Shown: positions 49,413 to 59,156, counted from the first letter of the stretch. The stretch: DNA of 64,000 nucleotides from FEN-299 sp963717945 (GCA_963717945.1 CAVQXT010000007.1:1302001-1366000); one strand, 5' to 3'. The notes: generated by a model from the sequence alone, not told the origin. Numbers and translations are program-made.

Positions 49413-49504
49413 CGGGAAGAGGGACGAGGGACGGGGGACGAGGGACGAGGGACGAGGGACGAGGGACGGGGGACGAGGGGGGGATCGGGGATCGGGGATC
49501 GGGG
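49413..49504. repeat. Heptamer arrays (GGGACGA)n then (GGGATCG)n
   Basis: About nine GGGACGA-like units (49414-49476) are followed by three GGGATCG units to 49504. Both have period 7 although the words differ. Confidence 0.75.
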
Positions 49505-49514
49505 AAGCGGCTGC

Positions 49515-49730
49515 GGGCGTAGGGCGTAAGGCGTGCCCAGAAAAGAGCGCCGGGGCGACGGCCGCCCAATCGGGCCTATGCTGCGCCGCAGGGTCTGCCC
49601 GAAGCAAAGCGTAAACCTGCCCCGACCGCTCAGGCATGGAGGGGCCGCTTTGCGAAGTGGCAGACCCGAGACGCGGCGTTCGGTTCTCATGGGCCAGGGT
49701 GAGCCCCGGCTCATGACGCAGTAAGCCGTA
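49515..49730 (+). repeat. Heptamer-flanked structured repeat, copy C
   Basis: GGCGTAG and GGCGTAA heptamers lead into a ~190 bp module almost identical to copy B at 35394-35694 in the opposite orientation. It ends at GTAAGCCGTAA, which runs straight into the AAGGAG ribosome site of the next gene, so the element end supplies part of that gene's leader. No gene is seen between 49356 and 49743. Confidence 0.75.
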
Positions 49731-49743
49731 AAGGAGCGACGAT

Positions 49744-50229
49744 ATGCCGGCCATACCGACGCGTGAAGAGACCATCCGGACGTTCGGCGCGATGATCGAA
49801 GGCATCCCGGTGGCGATGCTGACCACGACCGGCATGGGACGCCTGCGCAGCCGCCCGATGGTGACCCAGCGCCTGCCGTTCGACGGCCACCTGTGGTTCG
49901 TCACGGCGCGTGCGGCCGGCAAGACGGACGAGATCCGGGACCGGCAGGCCGTGCACGTGACGTTCGTGGCGCCCTCGGCCGACCGCTACGTCTGGGCTTC
50001 TGGAACCGCGGCGCTCGTGGACGATCCGGCGATGTTGAGGCGCCTGTGGCATCCCGGGTATCTGCCGTGGCTGCCCGGCGGCCCCGACGACCCGACGATC
50101 GGGCTCATCAGGGTGCGCGTCGAGGAAGCTGAATACTGGGATCCGGCCGTGGGGAGCATGGTGAGACTCGACCGGTTCGTGGAGCCGGGTGCGACGTTCC
50201 GCGAGATCTCACCCGGCACCGGATTCTAA
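49744..50229 (+). CDS. PNPOx-like FMN/heme-binding split-barrel protein
   Basis: 161 residues of the pyridoxamine-phosphate-oxidase-like fold. VAMLTTTGMGRLRSRPM, GHLWFVTARAAGKTDEIRD and VHVTFVAPSADRYVWASGTAALV match the general-stress-protein-26 type. These bind FMN, F420 or heme, and many have no known substrate. ATG 49744 lies 7 nt after AAGGAG. It is followed by a ferredoxin gene and a large secreted protein with tight spacing, so the three may form an operon. Confidence 0.85.
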   Translation: MPAIPTREETIRTFGAMIEGIPVAMLTTTGMGRLRSRPMVTQRLPFDGHLWFVTARAAGKTDEIRDRQAVHVTFVAPSADRYVWASGTAALVDDPAMLRRLWHPGYLPWLPGGPDDPTIGLIRVRVEEAEYWDPAVGSMVRLDRFVEPGATFREISPGTGF

Positions 50230-50251
50230 GGAGAGCGGGGCAGGAGCGGCC

Positions 50252-50659
50252 GTGGAAGATCTCAGGGCTGACGTCGATCCGGTCGAGATTGCGGCCTTGC
50301 GCGCCAAGGCACAGTCGGTGGGGGTCGCGGTGGCGCGCCACCACATCTTCCTCTGCTGCGAGCAGAGCACGCCGAAGTGCTGCACCTTCGAGCAGGGGCG
50401 CACCGCGTGGGAATACCTCAAGCGGCGGCTGGCCGAGCTCGGTCTGTCTGAGCAGGGAGGCGTCCTGCGGTCGAAGGCGAACTGCCTGAGGATCTGCGCC
50501 GGCGGGCCGATCGCCGTGGTGTATCCCGAAGGCGTCTGGTATCACCACTGCGACCCGCCGGTGCTCGAGCGGATCATCCAGGAACACCTCATCGGCGGCC
50601 GTACTGTGGACGCCTACACGATCACCATCCAGCCCCTGAATCCCGGCCCACGAGAATGA
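50252..50659 (+). CDS. Thioredoxin-fold (2Fe-2S) ferredoxin
   Basis: 135 residues. Cysteines in FLCCEQSTPKCC and ANCLRICAGGP match the four-ligand layout of thioredoxin-like 2Fe-2S ferredoxins of the Aquifex/Azotobacter (2Fe-2S shethna) type. PVLERIIQEHLIGG is the family's C-terminal helix. It carries electrons to an unknown partner. GTG 50252 has an AGGAG site. Its stop overlaps the next start as ATGA, so it is cotranscribed with the large secreted protein below. Confidence 0.83.
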   Translation: MEDLRADVDPVEIAALRAKAQSVGVAVARHHIFLCCEQSTPKCCTFEQGRTAWEYLKRRLAELGLSEQGGVLRSKANCLRICAGGPIAVVYPEGVWYHHCDPPVLERIIQEHLIGGRTVDAYTITIQPLNPGPRE

Positions 50660-53600
50660 GCCCCGGGCGCGTCTGGCGAGCGGCGCTGGCGGCGGCCGCG
50701 CTGTCTGTCCTGGTCGCGCAGCCGGCGGGCGCGCAGTACTTCGGCCGCAACAAGATCCAGTACAAGACATTCCAGTTCGAAGTGATGCGCACCGAGCACT
50801 TCGACATCTACTTCTACCCGGCCGAGAGGGCCGCCGTCGGCCAGGCCGCGCTGATGGCGGAGCGGTGGTACGCACGGTTGTCGAGGGTCTTCTCCCACAA
50901 GCTGATCGACCGTCAGCCGCTCATCATCTACGGCAGCCATCCGGAGTTCGAGCAGACCAACGTCATTGAAGGCGAGCTGGGCGAGGGCACCGGGGGCGTC
51001 ACCGAGCGGTTCAAGCGGCGCATCGTGCTGCCGCTCGGGGCCTCGCTCGCCGAGAGCGATCACGTCATCGGCCACGAGCTGGTGCACGCCTTTCAGTTCG
51101 ACATCGGAACCGCCGGGATCCGTCACCTGTCTGGTGGCGATGCCGGGATCGATCGCCTGCCGCTGTGGTTCGTCGAGGGCCTGGCCGAGTACCTGTCGAT
51201 CGGGGCCGACGACCCGCTCACCGCGATGTGGATGCGCGACGCGGCCGCCGGCGACCGCCTGCCGTCGATTCACGACCTCGCGCGACCGCGCTACTTCCCG
51301 TATCGGTGGGGACAGGCCCTGTGGGCCTACCTGACAGGACGCTACGGCGACGACATCGTGGGCCCGGTATTCCGCACGGCCGCCCTGGGCGGCGACGCGG
51401 AGGCGGCCATCCGCGTCGTGCTCGGCGTGGACCCCGCCGAGCTCTCGAAGCAGTGGCATGCCGCGCTCCGCGAGAACATGGCGGCGGTCCGGGGGCAGAC
51501 GCGCCCCCTCGCCGACTACGGCCGCGCGATCGAGCGGGACCCGAACGAACTGGCGACCTACAACATCTCGCCGTCGATCAGCCCGGACGGCCGGCGGCTG
51601 ATGTTCATGTCGCAGCGGGACCTGTTGTCGATCGACCTGTTCCTGGCCGACGCCTCGAGCGGGCGGATCGTCCGCAAGGTGACCAACACCGCCGTGGACC
51701 CTCACTTCAGCAGCCTGCAGACGATCAACTCGTCCGGCGCCTGGTCGCCCGACGGCAGCCGGTTCGTGCTCTCGGTTGTCCACGGCGGCACGGCCCACCT
51801 GGCCGTGCTCGACGCGAACTCGGGCAGGACCGAGCAGGAAGTGCCGTTTCCGGCCGTGGGTGAGATCTTCAGCCCCTCCTGGGCGCCCGGCGGGCGCGCC
51901 ATCGTGTTCTCGGCCCTTCACGGCGGCGTCACCGACCTGTTCGTCTTCGACCTCTCCACGAAGAAGACGCGCCAACTGACCGACGACGCCTATGCCGACC
52001 TGCAGCCGGCGTGGTCGCCCGACGGCGGGACGATCGCGTTTGTGACCGACCGGTTCACGACGCGTTTGGACGACTGCGCGCCGGGGGCGTATCGGATCGC
52101 GCTGCTCGACCTGGCCTCGGGCGCGATACGCGGTGTCGAGGGCGCTGCCGAAGGGAAGAACATCAATCCGCAGTGGATCGCGGAGGGCGAACTCCTGTTC
52201 GTGTCCGACCGTTCGGGCGTCAGCGACATCTACCGGGTCTCGCTCCCCACCGGCCGGCTGGCGCAGGTGACCGACATCGCGACCGGCGTCGGCGGCATCA
52301 CCTCCATCAGCCCGGCGATCTCGTACGCGCCGAAGGCCGGAAGGCTCGCCTTCAGCGCCTACGAGCACGACAAGTACAGCATCTTCGCCATCGACGACTC
52401 GCGGGTGCTGGCCGGGCGGGCGCCCGCGGCGCGCATCACGCCGGACCCGTCGCAGTTGCCGCCCGAGAAGCGGTCAGGGTCACTCGTCGCCGACCTCCGG
52501 CGGAACACCGACCTCGGGGCGGCCGGCGCCAGGAGCGCGACGATCACGCCGTACAAGACGCGACTGACGCTGGACGAGGTCGGCCAGCCGTTCATCACGG
52601 CCGGTGTCGGGTCCAACGGCGCGTTTGCGGGGGGCGGCACGGCGTTCTTCTGGAGCGACCTGCTCGGAGACTACGGGCTCGGCACGGCCGTCGAAGTCAA
52701 CGGCAGCCTCATCAACAGCTGGAGCGACCTGGGCCGCAGCGTCGGGGGCCAGATCACCTTCGTCAACAGGAAGCACCGGTGGAACTACGGCGTCCAGGTG
52801 GGGCAGTCGCCGTGGGTGGCCGCCGGATTCGCGCTCGGCCTCACGGAGCACAACGGCCAGACGGTCGGCGTGGAGCAATTGACGGTCTACCGCCAGGTCG
52901 AGCGATCGGCGTCGGGTATTGCGTACTACCCCCTCAACGCAGCCGAGCGGATCGAGGTCAGCGCGGGTTTCTCGCACATCAGCTTCGACAACCGGGTCGA
53001 GACGACGCTCTTCGACCCCAACACCGGGCAGATCATCAGCGACGAGTGGGCGAACGCCGCGGCGGCGAGGCCCCTCGCGCTCGGGCAGTTCAGCGCGGCC
53101 TTCGTGCACGACACGGCGACCTACGGGCCCACCAGTCCGATCTCCGGCGAGAGCTACCGCGTGCAGGCGACGCGCACCGTCGGGACGCTGCACATGACCG
53201 ACGTGCTGGCCGATTACCGGCGCTACGTGATGCCGGCGCCGTTCTACACGCTGGCGGGCCGCATCCTCCACTTCGGTCGCTACGGCCACGACGCGGAGGA
53301 CGGGCGGCTGGTGCCCGTCTATCTCGGGGCGCCGACGCTCGTTCGCGGCTACGACGTCAGCTCGTTCGGCGGGAGCGAGTGCACGGTGACGCCGAGCGGA
53401 TCGTGCGAGGAATTCGATCGCCTGCTTGGCAGCCGCGTCCTGGTCGGGAACCTCGAGTGGCGCTTTCCGCTGCTGCGGCCGTTCGGCGTGAAGTCCGGGA
53501 TGTACGGGCCCGTCCCGACCGAGATCGCCGTCTTCGCCGACGCCGGCGTCGCGTGGAATGCGGGCGAGCGGCCGGCCATCTTCGGCGGCCGGCGCCAGGC

Positions 53601-53733
53601 CGTGTCGAGCGTCGGCGTGGCGGTCAGGGCCAGGCTGTTCAACCTGCTGATTCTCGAGTTCGACGTGTCGAAGCCGTTCCAGCGTCCTGGGCAGGGGCCG
53701 GTCTTCCAGCTCAACGTCTCGCCCGGCTTCTAG
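50656..53733 (+). CDS. Large secreted protein: MA-type metallopeptidase, TolB propeller, outer-membrane barrel
   Basis: 1025 residues. A signal peptide ends at AQPAGAQ. Residues about 35-270 are a gluzincin-like domain with HELVHAF and the downstream third ligand in WFVEGLAEY. About 300-590 hold TolB/PD40 propeller repeats (SPSISPDGRRLMFMS, PSWAPGGRAIVFSA, PAWSPDGGTIAFV). The last 400 residues are amphipathic strands typical of an outer-membrane barrel, with the Omp85-like LVRGYD and a final strand ending in Phe (VSPGF). It is probably anchored in the outer membrane. The substrate and direction of the peptidase are unknown. ATG overlaps the ferredoxin stop. Confidence 0.8.
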   Translation: MSPGRVWRAALAAAALSVLVAQPAGAQYFGRNKIQYKTFQFEVMRTEHFDIYFYPAERAAVGQAALMAERWYARLSRVFSHKLIDRQPLIIYGSHPEFEQTNVIEGELGEGTGGVTERFKRRIVLPLGASLAESDHVIGHELVHAFQFDIGTAGIRHLSGGDAGIDRLPLWFVEGLAEYLSIGADDPLTAMWMRDAAAGDRLPSIHDLARPRYFPYRWGQALWAYLTGRYGDDIVGPVFRTAALGGDAEAAIRVVLGVDPAELSKQWHAALRENMAAVRGQTRPLADYGRAIERDPNELATYNISPSISPDGRRLMFMSQRDLLSIDLFLADASSGRIVRKVTNTAVDPHFSSLQTINSSGAWSPDGSRFVLSVVHGGTAHLAVLDANSGRTEQEVPFPAVGEIFSPSWAPGGRAIVFSALHGGVTDLFVFDLSTKKTRQLTDDAYADLQPAWSPDGGTIAFVTDRFTTRLDDCAPGAYRIALLDLASGAIRGVEGAAEGKNINPQWIAEGELLFVSDRSGVSDIYRVSLPTGRLAQVTDIATGVGGITSISPAISYAPKAGRLAFSAYEHDKYSIFAIDDSRVLAGRAPAARITPDPSQLPPEKRSGSLVADLRRNTDLGAAGARSATITPYKTRLTLDEVGQPFITAGVGSNGAFAGGGTAFFWSDLLGDYGLGTAVEVNGSLINSWSDLGRSVGGQITFVNRKHRWNYGVQVGQSPWVAAGFALGLTEHNGQTVGVEQLTVYRQVERSASGIAYYPLNAAERIEVSAGFSHISFDNRVETTLFDPNTGQIISDEWANAAAARPLALGQFSAAFVHDTATYGPTSPISGESYRVQATRTVGTLHMTDVLADYRRYVMPAPFYTLAGRILHFGRYGHDAEDGRLVPVYLGAPTLVRGYDVSSFGGSECTVTPSGSCEEFDRLLGSRVLVGNLEWRFPLLRPFGVKSGMYGPVPTEIAVFADAGVAWNAGERPAIFGGRRQAVSSVGVAVRARLFNLLILEFDVSKPFQRPGQGPVFQLNVSPGF

Positions 53734-53737
53734 CCGC

Positions 53738-54535
53738 CTACCACTTCGCCTGAGACCCCCACACGCTGTGGGGGATGGCAAACACCGTCATCGTCACGAC
53801 GGCGGCCACCACGACCATCAGCCTGGCGTCCTGCTTGCGCCTCAACTGAAGGACCGCGGGGATCCACGAGACGATGGCGATAAGCGTCTTGTTGTCGGTG
53901 AGGTCGTAGCCCCACGGGATGCCGGTCCAGTAGGCGCCAAACGCCAGCTTCTGAACGATGGGGCCGAGGAAGAACCCGCCGAACAGCAGCAACGCCACGC
54001 TCAGGAAGCCGAACAGGCGCGTGCGCCCCCCGAACATCGCGGCGAGCGCCGCGCGGCACGCGAACAGCATCCCGAAGAACATGGCGGCGACGTGCGGAAT
54101 GAGAATCCCGGCCGGCACGTCGCCCTTGAAGCGGGTCACCGCGGGCAGGGCGGGGATGACGACCTGCTCCGCGCCGGCCGACAGCCGCACCCGGTACTCG
54201 AGCTTGCCCGCCATGGGCATCAGCGGTTCGGGCGCGGGCGGAATCTCGGTTTCGAGATTTCCGCCGCGCCGCGCCATCGGCAGCGCGCGCCACGGCTCGT
54301 CGGTCGGGTAGTGCCTCCACTCGACGACGCCCGTCACGGCCGGATTGGCGACGGCCACGCTGACCGGCTGGCGCCCGGTGATCGAGTTGGTTCGAAGCAG
54401 ATTGAATGCGACCGTCTGGCCGGCAATCGCGACCGTGCCCTTGGCCGGGTAGGTCGGGCCGGACCAGCGCTGCCACACCGCGGAAATCAGGGTGAGGACG
54501 ACCGCGACGGTCCATTGGACCGAGGCTCTTCGCAT
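53738..54535 (-). CDS. Uncharacterised membrane protein
   Basis: 265 residues. A single N-terminal helix (QWTVAVVLTLISAVW) is followed by a soluble part of about 120 residues with beta character (GTVAIAGQTVAFNLLR, AGKLEYRVRLSAG). Four more helices follow: MFFGMLFACRAALAAMF, LFGFLSVALLLFGGFF, IAIVSWIPAVLQL and LMVVVAAVVTMTVFAI. I recognise no named family. It is convergent with the large secreted protein, with stops 5 nt apart. Confidence 0.7.
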   Translation of the reverse strand: MRRASVQWTVAVVLTLISAVWQRWSGPTYPAKGTVAIAGQTVAFNLLRTNSITGRQPVSVAVANPAVTGVVEWRHYPTDEPWRALPMARRGGNLETEIPPAPEPLMPMAGKLEYRVRLSAGAEQVVIPALPAVTRFKGDVPAGILIPHVAAMFFGMLFACRAALAAMFGGRTRLFGFLSVALLLFGGFFLGPIVQKLAFGAYWTGIPWGYDLTDNKTLIAIVSWIPAVLQLRRKQDARLMVVVAAVVTMTVFAIPHSVWGSQAKW

Positions 54536-54616
54536 GAGGTACTCCAGTGTGGTGAATCCCAGCCCGGCAGTGTAGCACGGCCGGGCTGGGCGGCCTGGAG
54601 CGGCAGCTCCGAGGAT

Positions 54617-57607
54617 TTACTTCTTCTTGAACATCGGCGCGACGTCGCGCTTGCCCCGGTCGAGGAAGCTCACGCCCGTGTCCATCCACTCGGGCCGCGG
54701 TTTCCCAAGCAGGTAGTGGTCGAAGAACTCGTCCATGTGGACGGTCCAGTGCTTCATGTTGTCGCGGTTGCGCAGGCCGTGCGGCTCGCCGTTGTAGCTG
54801 AACATGTAGGCTTCCTTGCCCAGCCGCCGCATCGCCATGTTGAACTCGATCCCCTGGTACCACGGCACCGCGTCGTCGGCGTCGTTGTGGATGGTGAGAT
54901 AGGGCGTGTGAATGTTCTTCACCCAGAAGATGGGCGAGTTCTCGATGTAGAGCAGCGGGGCGTCCCACGGCGGCGCGCCGATGCGGCTCTGCGTCTTCTC
55001 GTACTGGAACTGGCGCACCATCCCCGTGCCCCAGCGGATGCCGTCGTAGGCGCTGATCATGTTCGACACGGCCGCGCCCGCCTCGACGGCCGCGAACATG
55101 TCGGTGCGCGTGATCATGTAGGTGATCTGGTACGCGCCCCACGAGTGGCCCTGGATGCCGATCCGCTTCGGATCGATGAAGCCCATGGCCACCACGGTGT
55201 TGATGGCCGGGATCACGCACTTCTCGGCGCTCTGGCCCGGGAACCCCGTCTGGTACACGATGTCCGGGCGGAGCAGCACGTAGCCGTTGCTGACGTAGCG
55301 CGTGACGTTGATGCTCGTGCCGACGTTGGGCGCGCTGTAGCTGTGGAGGCCCTGCGTGAGCTCCTCGTAGATGTAGACCATCAGCGGGTACTTCTTCGCG
55401 GGATCGAAGTTGTCCGGCCTGGTGAGGATCGCCCGCAGCGTCTTGCCGTCGCCGTTGATGTACTCGATCAGCTCCGACTTGCCCCAGACAAACTGCGACT
55501 GCTGCGGGTTCGCGTTCGACACCTTCTTCATGTCCTTGAACGTCGAGTCGCTCGACACCCAGATGTCCGGGAACTCCTCGAAGCGGGACATCGTGAAGGC
55601 GACCGTGTCCCCCTTGGCGGCCTTGGCCAGCGGGCCGAACGCCCTGTCCTGCATGACCACCTTCACGGGCGGCGCCGTGCCCTCGAACCCGGTCCGGTAG
55701 AACCCGGTGGCCTTCGTCTTCTCGTTCGTCGTCGTCAGCAGCAGTGGCTTGGAGGTGGAGACCGTCTTCTCTTCGGCGTCGAGCGGCCGGTAGCGGTACA
55801 CGAGGGACTGGCGGCGCCCCTCGCCGTTGGTAATCGTGCGCGCGCCGCTGCCGTCGGGCGCGACGTCCCAGATGTCGAACTCATCGTAGAGCAGCACCGA
55901 GCGATCGCCGGCCGTCCACCCGCCCGTGCCGTAAGGCCCCGGCAGGTCCGGCGTGGTGGAGTCCTGCTGGAAGCGCACGCCGAGTTTCTCGGTGAGGTTG
56001 GTGCGCTTGCCGTCGGCGATGCGGTAAGTCCACCACTGGCCGGAGGTCTCGTCGAAATAGAGGACGAATGTCCCGCCCGGCGACAGCGTCGTGTTGCCGC
56101 CGCCCCAGTGCTCCAGCACCCTGGTCGTCTTCCCGGTCTGCAGTTCGACGAGGTAGACGTCGTTGTAGGTCTGGTCCCAGGACGCCTCCATCCGGTACGG
56201 AAGATCCGAGGTGCCGATGGCGCGTGCGGGGTCGTCACCAGGATTGACCGTCGGCAGATCGGGCCTCGCCAGTTGCACGTACCGCAAGTCGGCGAGGTGG
56301 ACCACGCCGCGGTAGCTCCGCGTCCGCTCCTGCTCCGCGCGGACCTTCTGCATCGGCTGGATGATCGGGTCCTTGTAGGACCACAGGTCCACCGACAGCG
56401 GGGCGGGCGTCTTGTCGTTCGGGTCGGCCGGAGCGGACGGCGCCGGGCCGACGCTCAGGAACAGCATCCCTCCGTCGGTGGAGAACCTGGGCGCGACCGT
56501 GTCGGCGACCACCATCCCCTTCAGCACGCCCGGCGTGGCCGCGGACACGAGTTCCGCGGCCGGGGCGTCGCCGCCCTTCCAGCAGTAGAGCCTGTAGGGC
56601 GACACCGGCTTGTCGTACTCGGCCTGGTCGCTCAGGAAGGCGACCTGTTTGCCTGCCTCGTCCACCGCCAGGCTCTTGTAGTGACCGCGGCCGGTCATCA
56701 GCGTGGACACCGTCCCGCCGGCGAGGTGGCGGACAAATGCGCCGTCCTTGGCCGCCGTCGCCGACGAGGTCGTGTAGGCGAGCAAGGTGCCCTTCTTGTC
56801 GAGGTCGTACTCCACCGCTTCGGGAATGGTGACTTCCTCACCCGTCGCGAGCTTGCGGAGGACGAGATCGGAACCGGGATCCTTGCGCTTCTCGCGCGCG
56901 CCGCCACGGCCCGACCGCTGCGGCGTCTGGGTCCCCGTCGCCGCCGGGGCACCTGCGCGGGCGCCGCCGCCGGCTCCGCGCGCGCCGCCCCTGGCGCCGC
57001 CGCGTCCGCCGCTCGCGCCGCCCACGCCCTTGTAGTACGCGAGCCATGTGGAGGACTGCTCGGCCACCCGGAAGCTGCCGACCTTCTCGATGGCCGTCAC
57101 CTGCCCGCCCGGCAGGGCCATGATGCCGAGGCCCGTCTTTGGCTCGCGCGGTGCCGGCGCACTCGCGCTCTCGCCGCGCGCGGCCTGGCCGCCGCTCTCC
57201 TGGCCCGTCGAACCGCGGCTGGCCTCGCGGTCTTTCTCCTCGTCGGCCTTGCTCTGCGCGATCGTGAAGACGACGAAGGCGCCGTCCTCGGTGAACACCG
57301 GCCCGGTGCCTCGCCCGTACGTGAATTGCTGGCCGGATTTGAGGTTGCGCACGACGAGCTCGCCGTCCTCGGCCTGCGACGTCGTGGCGTAGGCGAGCCA
57401 CTGACCGTCGTTCGAGAGGCGGGTGCCCTGGATGGCACGCCAGTAGTCGACGACATCGTACGTGAGCGGGCGCTTGACGGGCGCCTGCGACTGCACCGAC
57501 GAGGGCGCCTTCGGCTGCGGCTTCGACTGTGCGGTGATGACCCACTGGCCGGCGACGACCGCGCACACGACGAGCGCGAACAGCCGTGCCAGGTTGCGCT
57601 GACGCAT
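54617..57607 (-). CDS. Secreted S9 family peptidase (prolyl oligopeptidase/DPP type)
   Basis: 996 residues, longer than usual because of low-complexity Gly/Ala/Arg insertions (about 175-250) within the propeller. A signal peptide ends near VITAQS. The hydrolase domain contains Ser822 in GHSWGA, Asp911 in NDADDAVPW and His943 in EPHGL. All triad residues are present. It would cut short peptides outside the cytoplasm. The start MRQRN at 57607 has a GAGGAGG site on the minus strand. It is followed closely upstream by pepD on the same strand (97 nt). Confidence 0.9.
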   Translation of the reverse strand: MRQRNLARLFALVVCAVVAGQWVITAQSKPQPKAPSSVQSQAPVKRPLTYDVVDYWRAIQGTRLSNDGQWLAYATTSQAEDGELVVRNLKSGQQFTYGRGTGPVFTEDGAFVVFTIAQSKADEEKDREASRGSTGQESGGQAARGESASAPAPREPKTGLGIMALPGGQVTAIEKVGSFRVAEQSSTWLAYYKGVGGASGGRGGARGGARGAGGGARAGAPAATGTQTPQRSGRGGAREKRKDPGSDLVLRKLATGEEVTIPEAVEYDLDKKGTLLAYTTSSATAAKDGAFVRHLAGGTVSTLMTGRGHYKSLAVDEAGKQVAFLSDQAEYDKPVSPYRLYCWKGGDAPAAELVSAATPGVLKGMVVADTVAPRFSTDGGMLFLSVGPAPSAPADPNDKTPAPLSVDLWSYKDPIIQPMQKVRAEQERTRSYRGVVHLADLRYVQLARPDLPTVNPGDDPARAIGTSDLPYRMEASWDQTYNDVYLVELQTGKTTRVLEHWGGGNTTLSPGGTFVLYFDETSGQWWTYRIADGKRTNLTEKLGVRFQQDSTTPDLPGPYGTGGWTAGDRSVLLYDEFDIWDVAPDGSGARTITNGEGRRQSLVYRYRPLDAEEKTVSTSKPLLLTTTNEKTKATGFYRTGFEGTAPPVKVVMQDRAFGPLAKAAKGDTVAFTMSRFEEFPDIWVSSDSTFKDMKKVSNANPQQSQFVWGKSELIEYINGDGKTLRAILTRPDNFDPAKKYPLMVYIYEELTQGLHSYSAPNVGTSINVTRYVSNGYVLLRPDIVYQTGFPGQSAEKCVIPAINTVVAMGFIDPKRIGIQGHSWGAYQITYMITRTDMFAAVEAGAAVSNMISAYDGIRWGTGMVRQFQYEKTQSRIGAPPWDAPLLYIENSPIFWVKNIHTPYLTIHNDADDAVPWYQGIEFNMAMRRLGKEAYMFSYNGEPHGLRNRDNMKHWTVHMDEFFDHYLLGKPRPEWMDTGVSFLDRGKRDVAPMFKKK

Positions 57608-57704
57608 AAACCCTCCTCGACCGGGGACCGGACGTTCCGTGCGTTGTTCGTGATAGGAGGGGCCGGAGCGGCTGCTCCGACCCCTGCGAGAAACCGGGGA
57701 CAGC

Positions 57705-59156
57705 CTACTTCACGTTCTTCAGGATGCCCAGCAGGAAATTGTAGAACTTCCCGACCGTGTCGATGTAGAGGTGCTCGTCGGGCGAGTGCACCTCGCGCAT
57801 CGTCGGGCCGAACGAGACCATGTCCATGCCCGGGTACTTCTCGCCGATGATCCCGCACTCGAGGCCGGCGTGCACGGCCTTGATCTCCGGGTCCTTGCCG
57901 TAGAGCTTCTTGTAGGTGTCACGGGCGAGCGCGAGGATCGGCGAGGCCATGTCGGGCTTCCAGCCCGGGTAGCCATCCGAACCGGTGGCCGTCGCGCCGC
58001 CGAGTTCGAAGACGGCCCGCACCATCTGCGACGCCTCTTCGATCTCCGAGGCCACCGAGCTGCGCTGGCTCGTCTGCACGACGATCGCCTTCTTGCCGGT
58101 CTGGACGATGGCGAGGTTGGTGGACGTCTCGACGAGGTCCGGGATGTCGGCGCTCATCTTCAGCACGCCGTGCGGCAGGCCGGCGAGCGCGAGCAGGATC
58201 TTCTTCTGCAGCCCGCGGGTGAAGACCTTCCGCACGTTCTTCTGCGGTTCGCAGGCGATGGCCAGGCCGGGCTCGACGGTCGCGAATTCCGCCTTGATCG
58301 TCCCGTTCATCCTGCCGATGGCCTCCACCGCCGCGGCCGCCTTCGCTTTCGGCAGCCACACCACGGCCTCGGCCTCGCGCGGGATGGCGTTGCGCTTGTT
58401 GCCGCCGTCGATCCTCGCGACGCGGGCGCCGAGCGCCGCGATCTCGAGCAGCACGCGCGTCGTGATCTTGAGGGCGTTGCCGCGCCCGGTGTGGATCTCC
58501 AGCCCCGAGTGGCCGCCCCTGAGCCCCTTCACCGTGACGAGCCACCCGCTCCCGCCGGCCGGCGCGTCGTCCCACGTCGCCGCCCAGGTTCCCGTGTTGT
58601 CGCGGCCGCCCGAGCAGCCGACGTACAGCTCGCCCTCGTCCTCGGAATCGAGGTTCATGAGGATCGTGCTCCGGAGGAATCCGGGCTGCAGGTTGTTCGC
58701 GCCGGTGAGACCGGTTTCCTCGTCAACCGTGAAGAGGAACTCGAGCGGGCCGTGCTCCAGCGACTTGTCCTCCATGATCGCGAGGCAGGTGGCGACGGCG
58801 ATGCCGTTGTCGGCGCCGAGCGTCGTGCCCTTCGCGCGCATGAAGTTGTCCTGGCGGACCAGCTCCAGCGGGTCCTTGAGGAAGTCGTGGACCGTCTCCT
58901 TGTTCTTCTCGCAGACCATGTCCATGTGGCCCTGGAGGCACACGCCCGGCACCGATTCGCGTCCCCTCGACGCGGCCTTCCGCGCGACGACGTTGCCCAC
59001 GGCGTCCTGCTGCGCCTCGAGGCCGAGCTTCTTCGCGGTGGCGACGAGGTAGGCGCCGATGGCCTTTTCGTTCTTCGACCCGCGCGGGATCCGGCTGATC
59101 TCGGCGAAGTACTTCCACACGAGCGCCGGGGTGAGACCGTCGATTGCGTTCGCCAT
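57705..59156 (-). CDS. pepD: Aminoacyl-histidine dipeptidase (M20C)
   Basis: 483 residues, full length. LQGHMDMVCEKN supplies the first zinc His and catalytic Asp, TTLGADNGIAVA the bridging Asp, VDEETGLTGA the general base Glu pair, and ECGIIGEKYPGMDMVSFGPT the C-terminal ligand Glu region. It splits Xaa-His and other dipeptides in the cytoplasm, completing digestion begun by the exported peptidases around it. ATG 59156 has a GAGGAG site. It lies between S9 and M28 peptidase genes on the same strand. Confidence 0.93.
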   Translation of the reverse strand: MANAIDGLTPALVWKYFAEISRIPRGSKNEKAIGAYLVATAKKLGLEAQQDAVGNVVARKAASRGRESVPGVCLQGHMDMVCEKNKETVHDFLKDPLELVRQDNFMRAKGTTLGADNGIAVATCLAIMEDKSLEHGPLEFLFTVDEETGLTGANNLQPGFLRSTILMNLDSEDEGELYVGCSGGRDNTGTWAATWDDAPAGGSGWLVTVKGLRGGHSGLEIHTGRGNALKITTRVLLEIAALGARVARIDGGNKRNAIPREAEAVVWLPKAKAAAAVEAIGRMNGTIKAEFATVEPGLAIACEPQKNVRKVFTRGLQKKILLALAGLPHGVLKMSADIPDLVETSTNLAIVQTGKKAIVVQTSQRSSVASEIEEASQMVRAVFELGGATATGSDGYPGWKPDMASPILALARDTYKKLYGKDPEIKAVHAGLECGIIGEKYPGMDMVSFGPTMREVHSPDEHLYIDTVGKFYNFLLGILKNVK

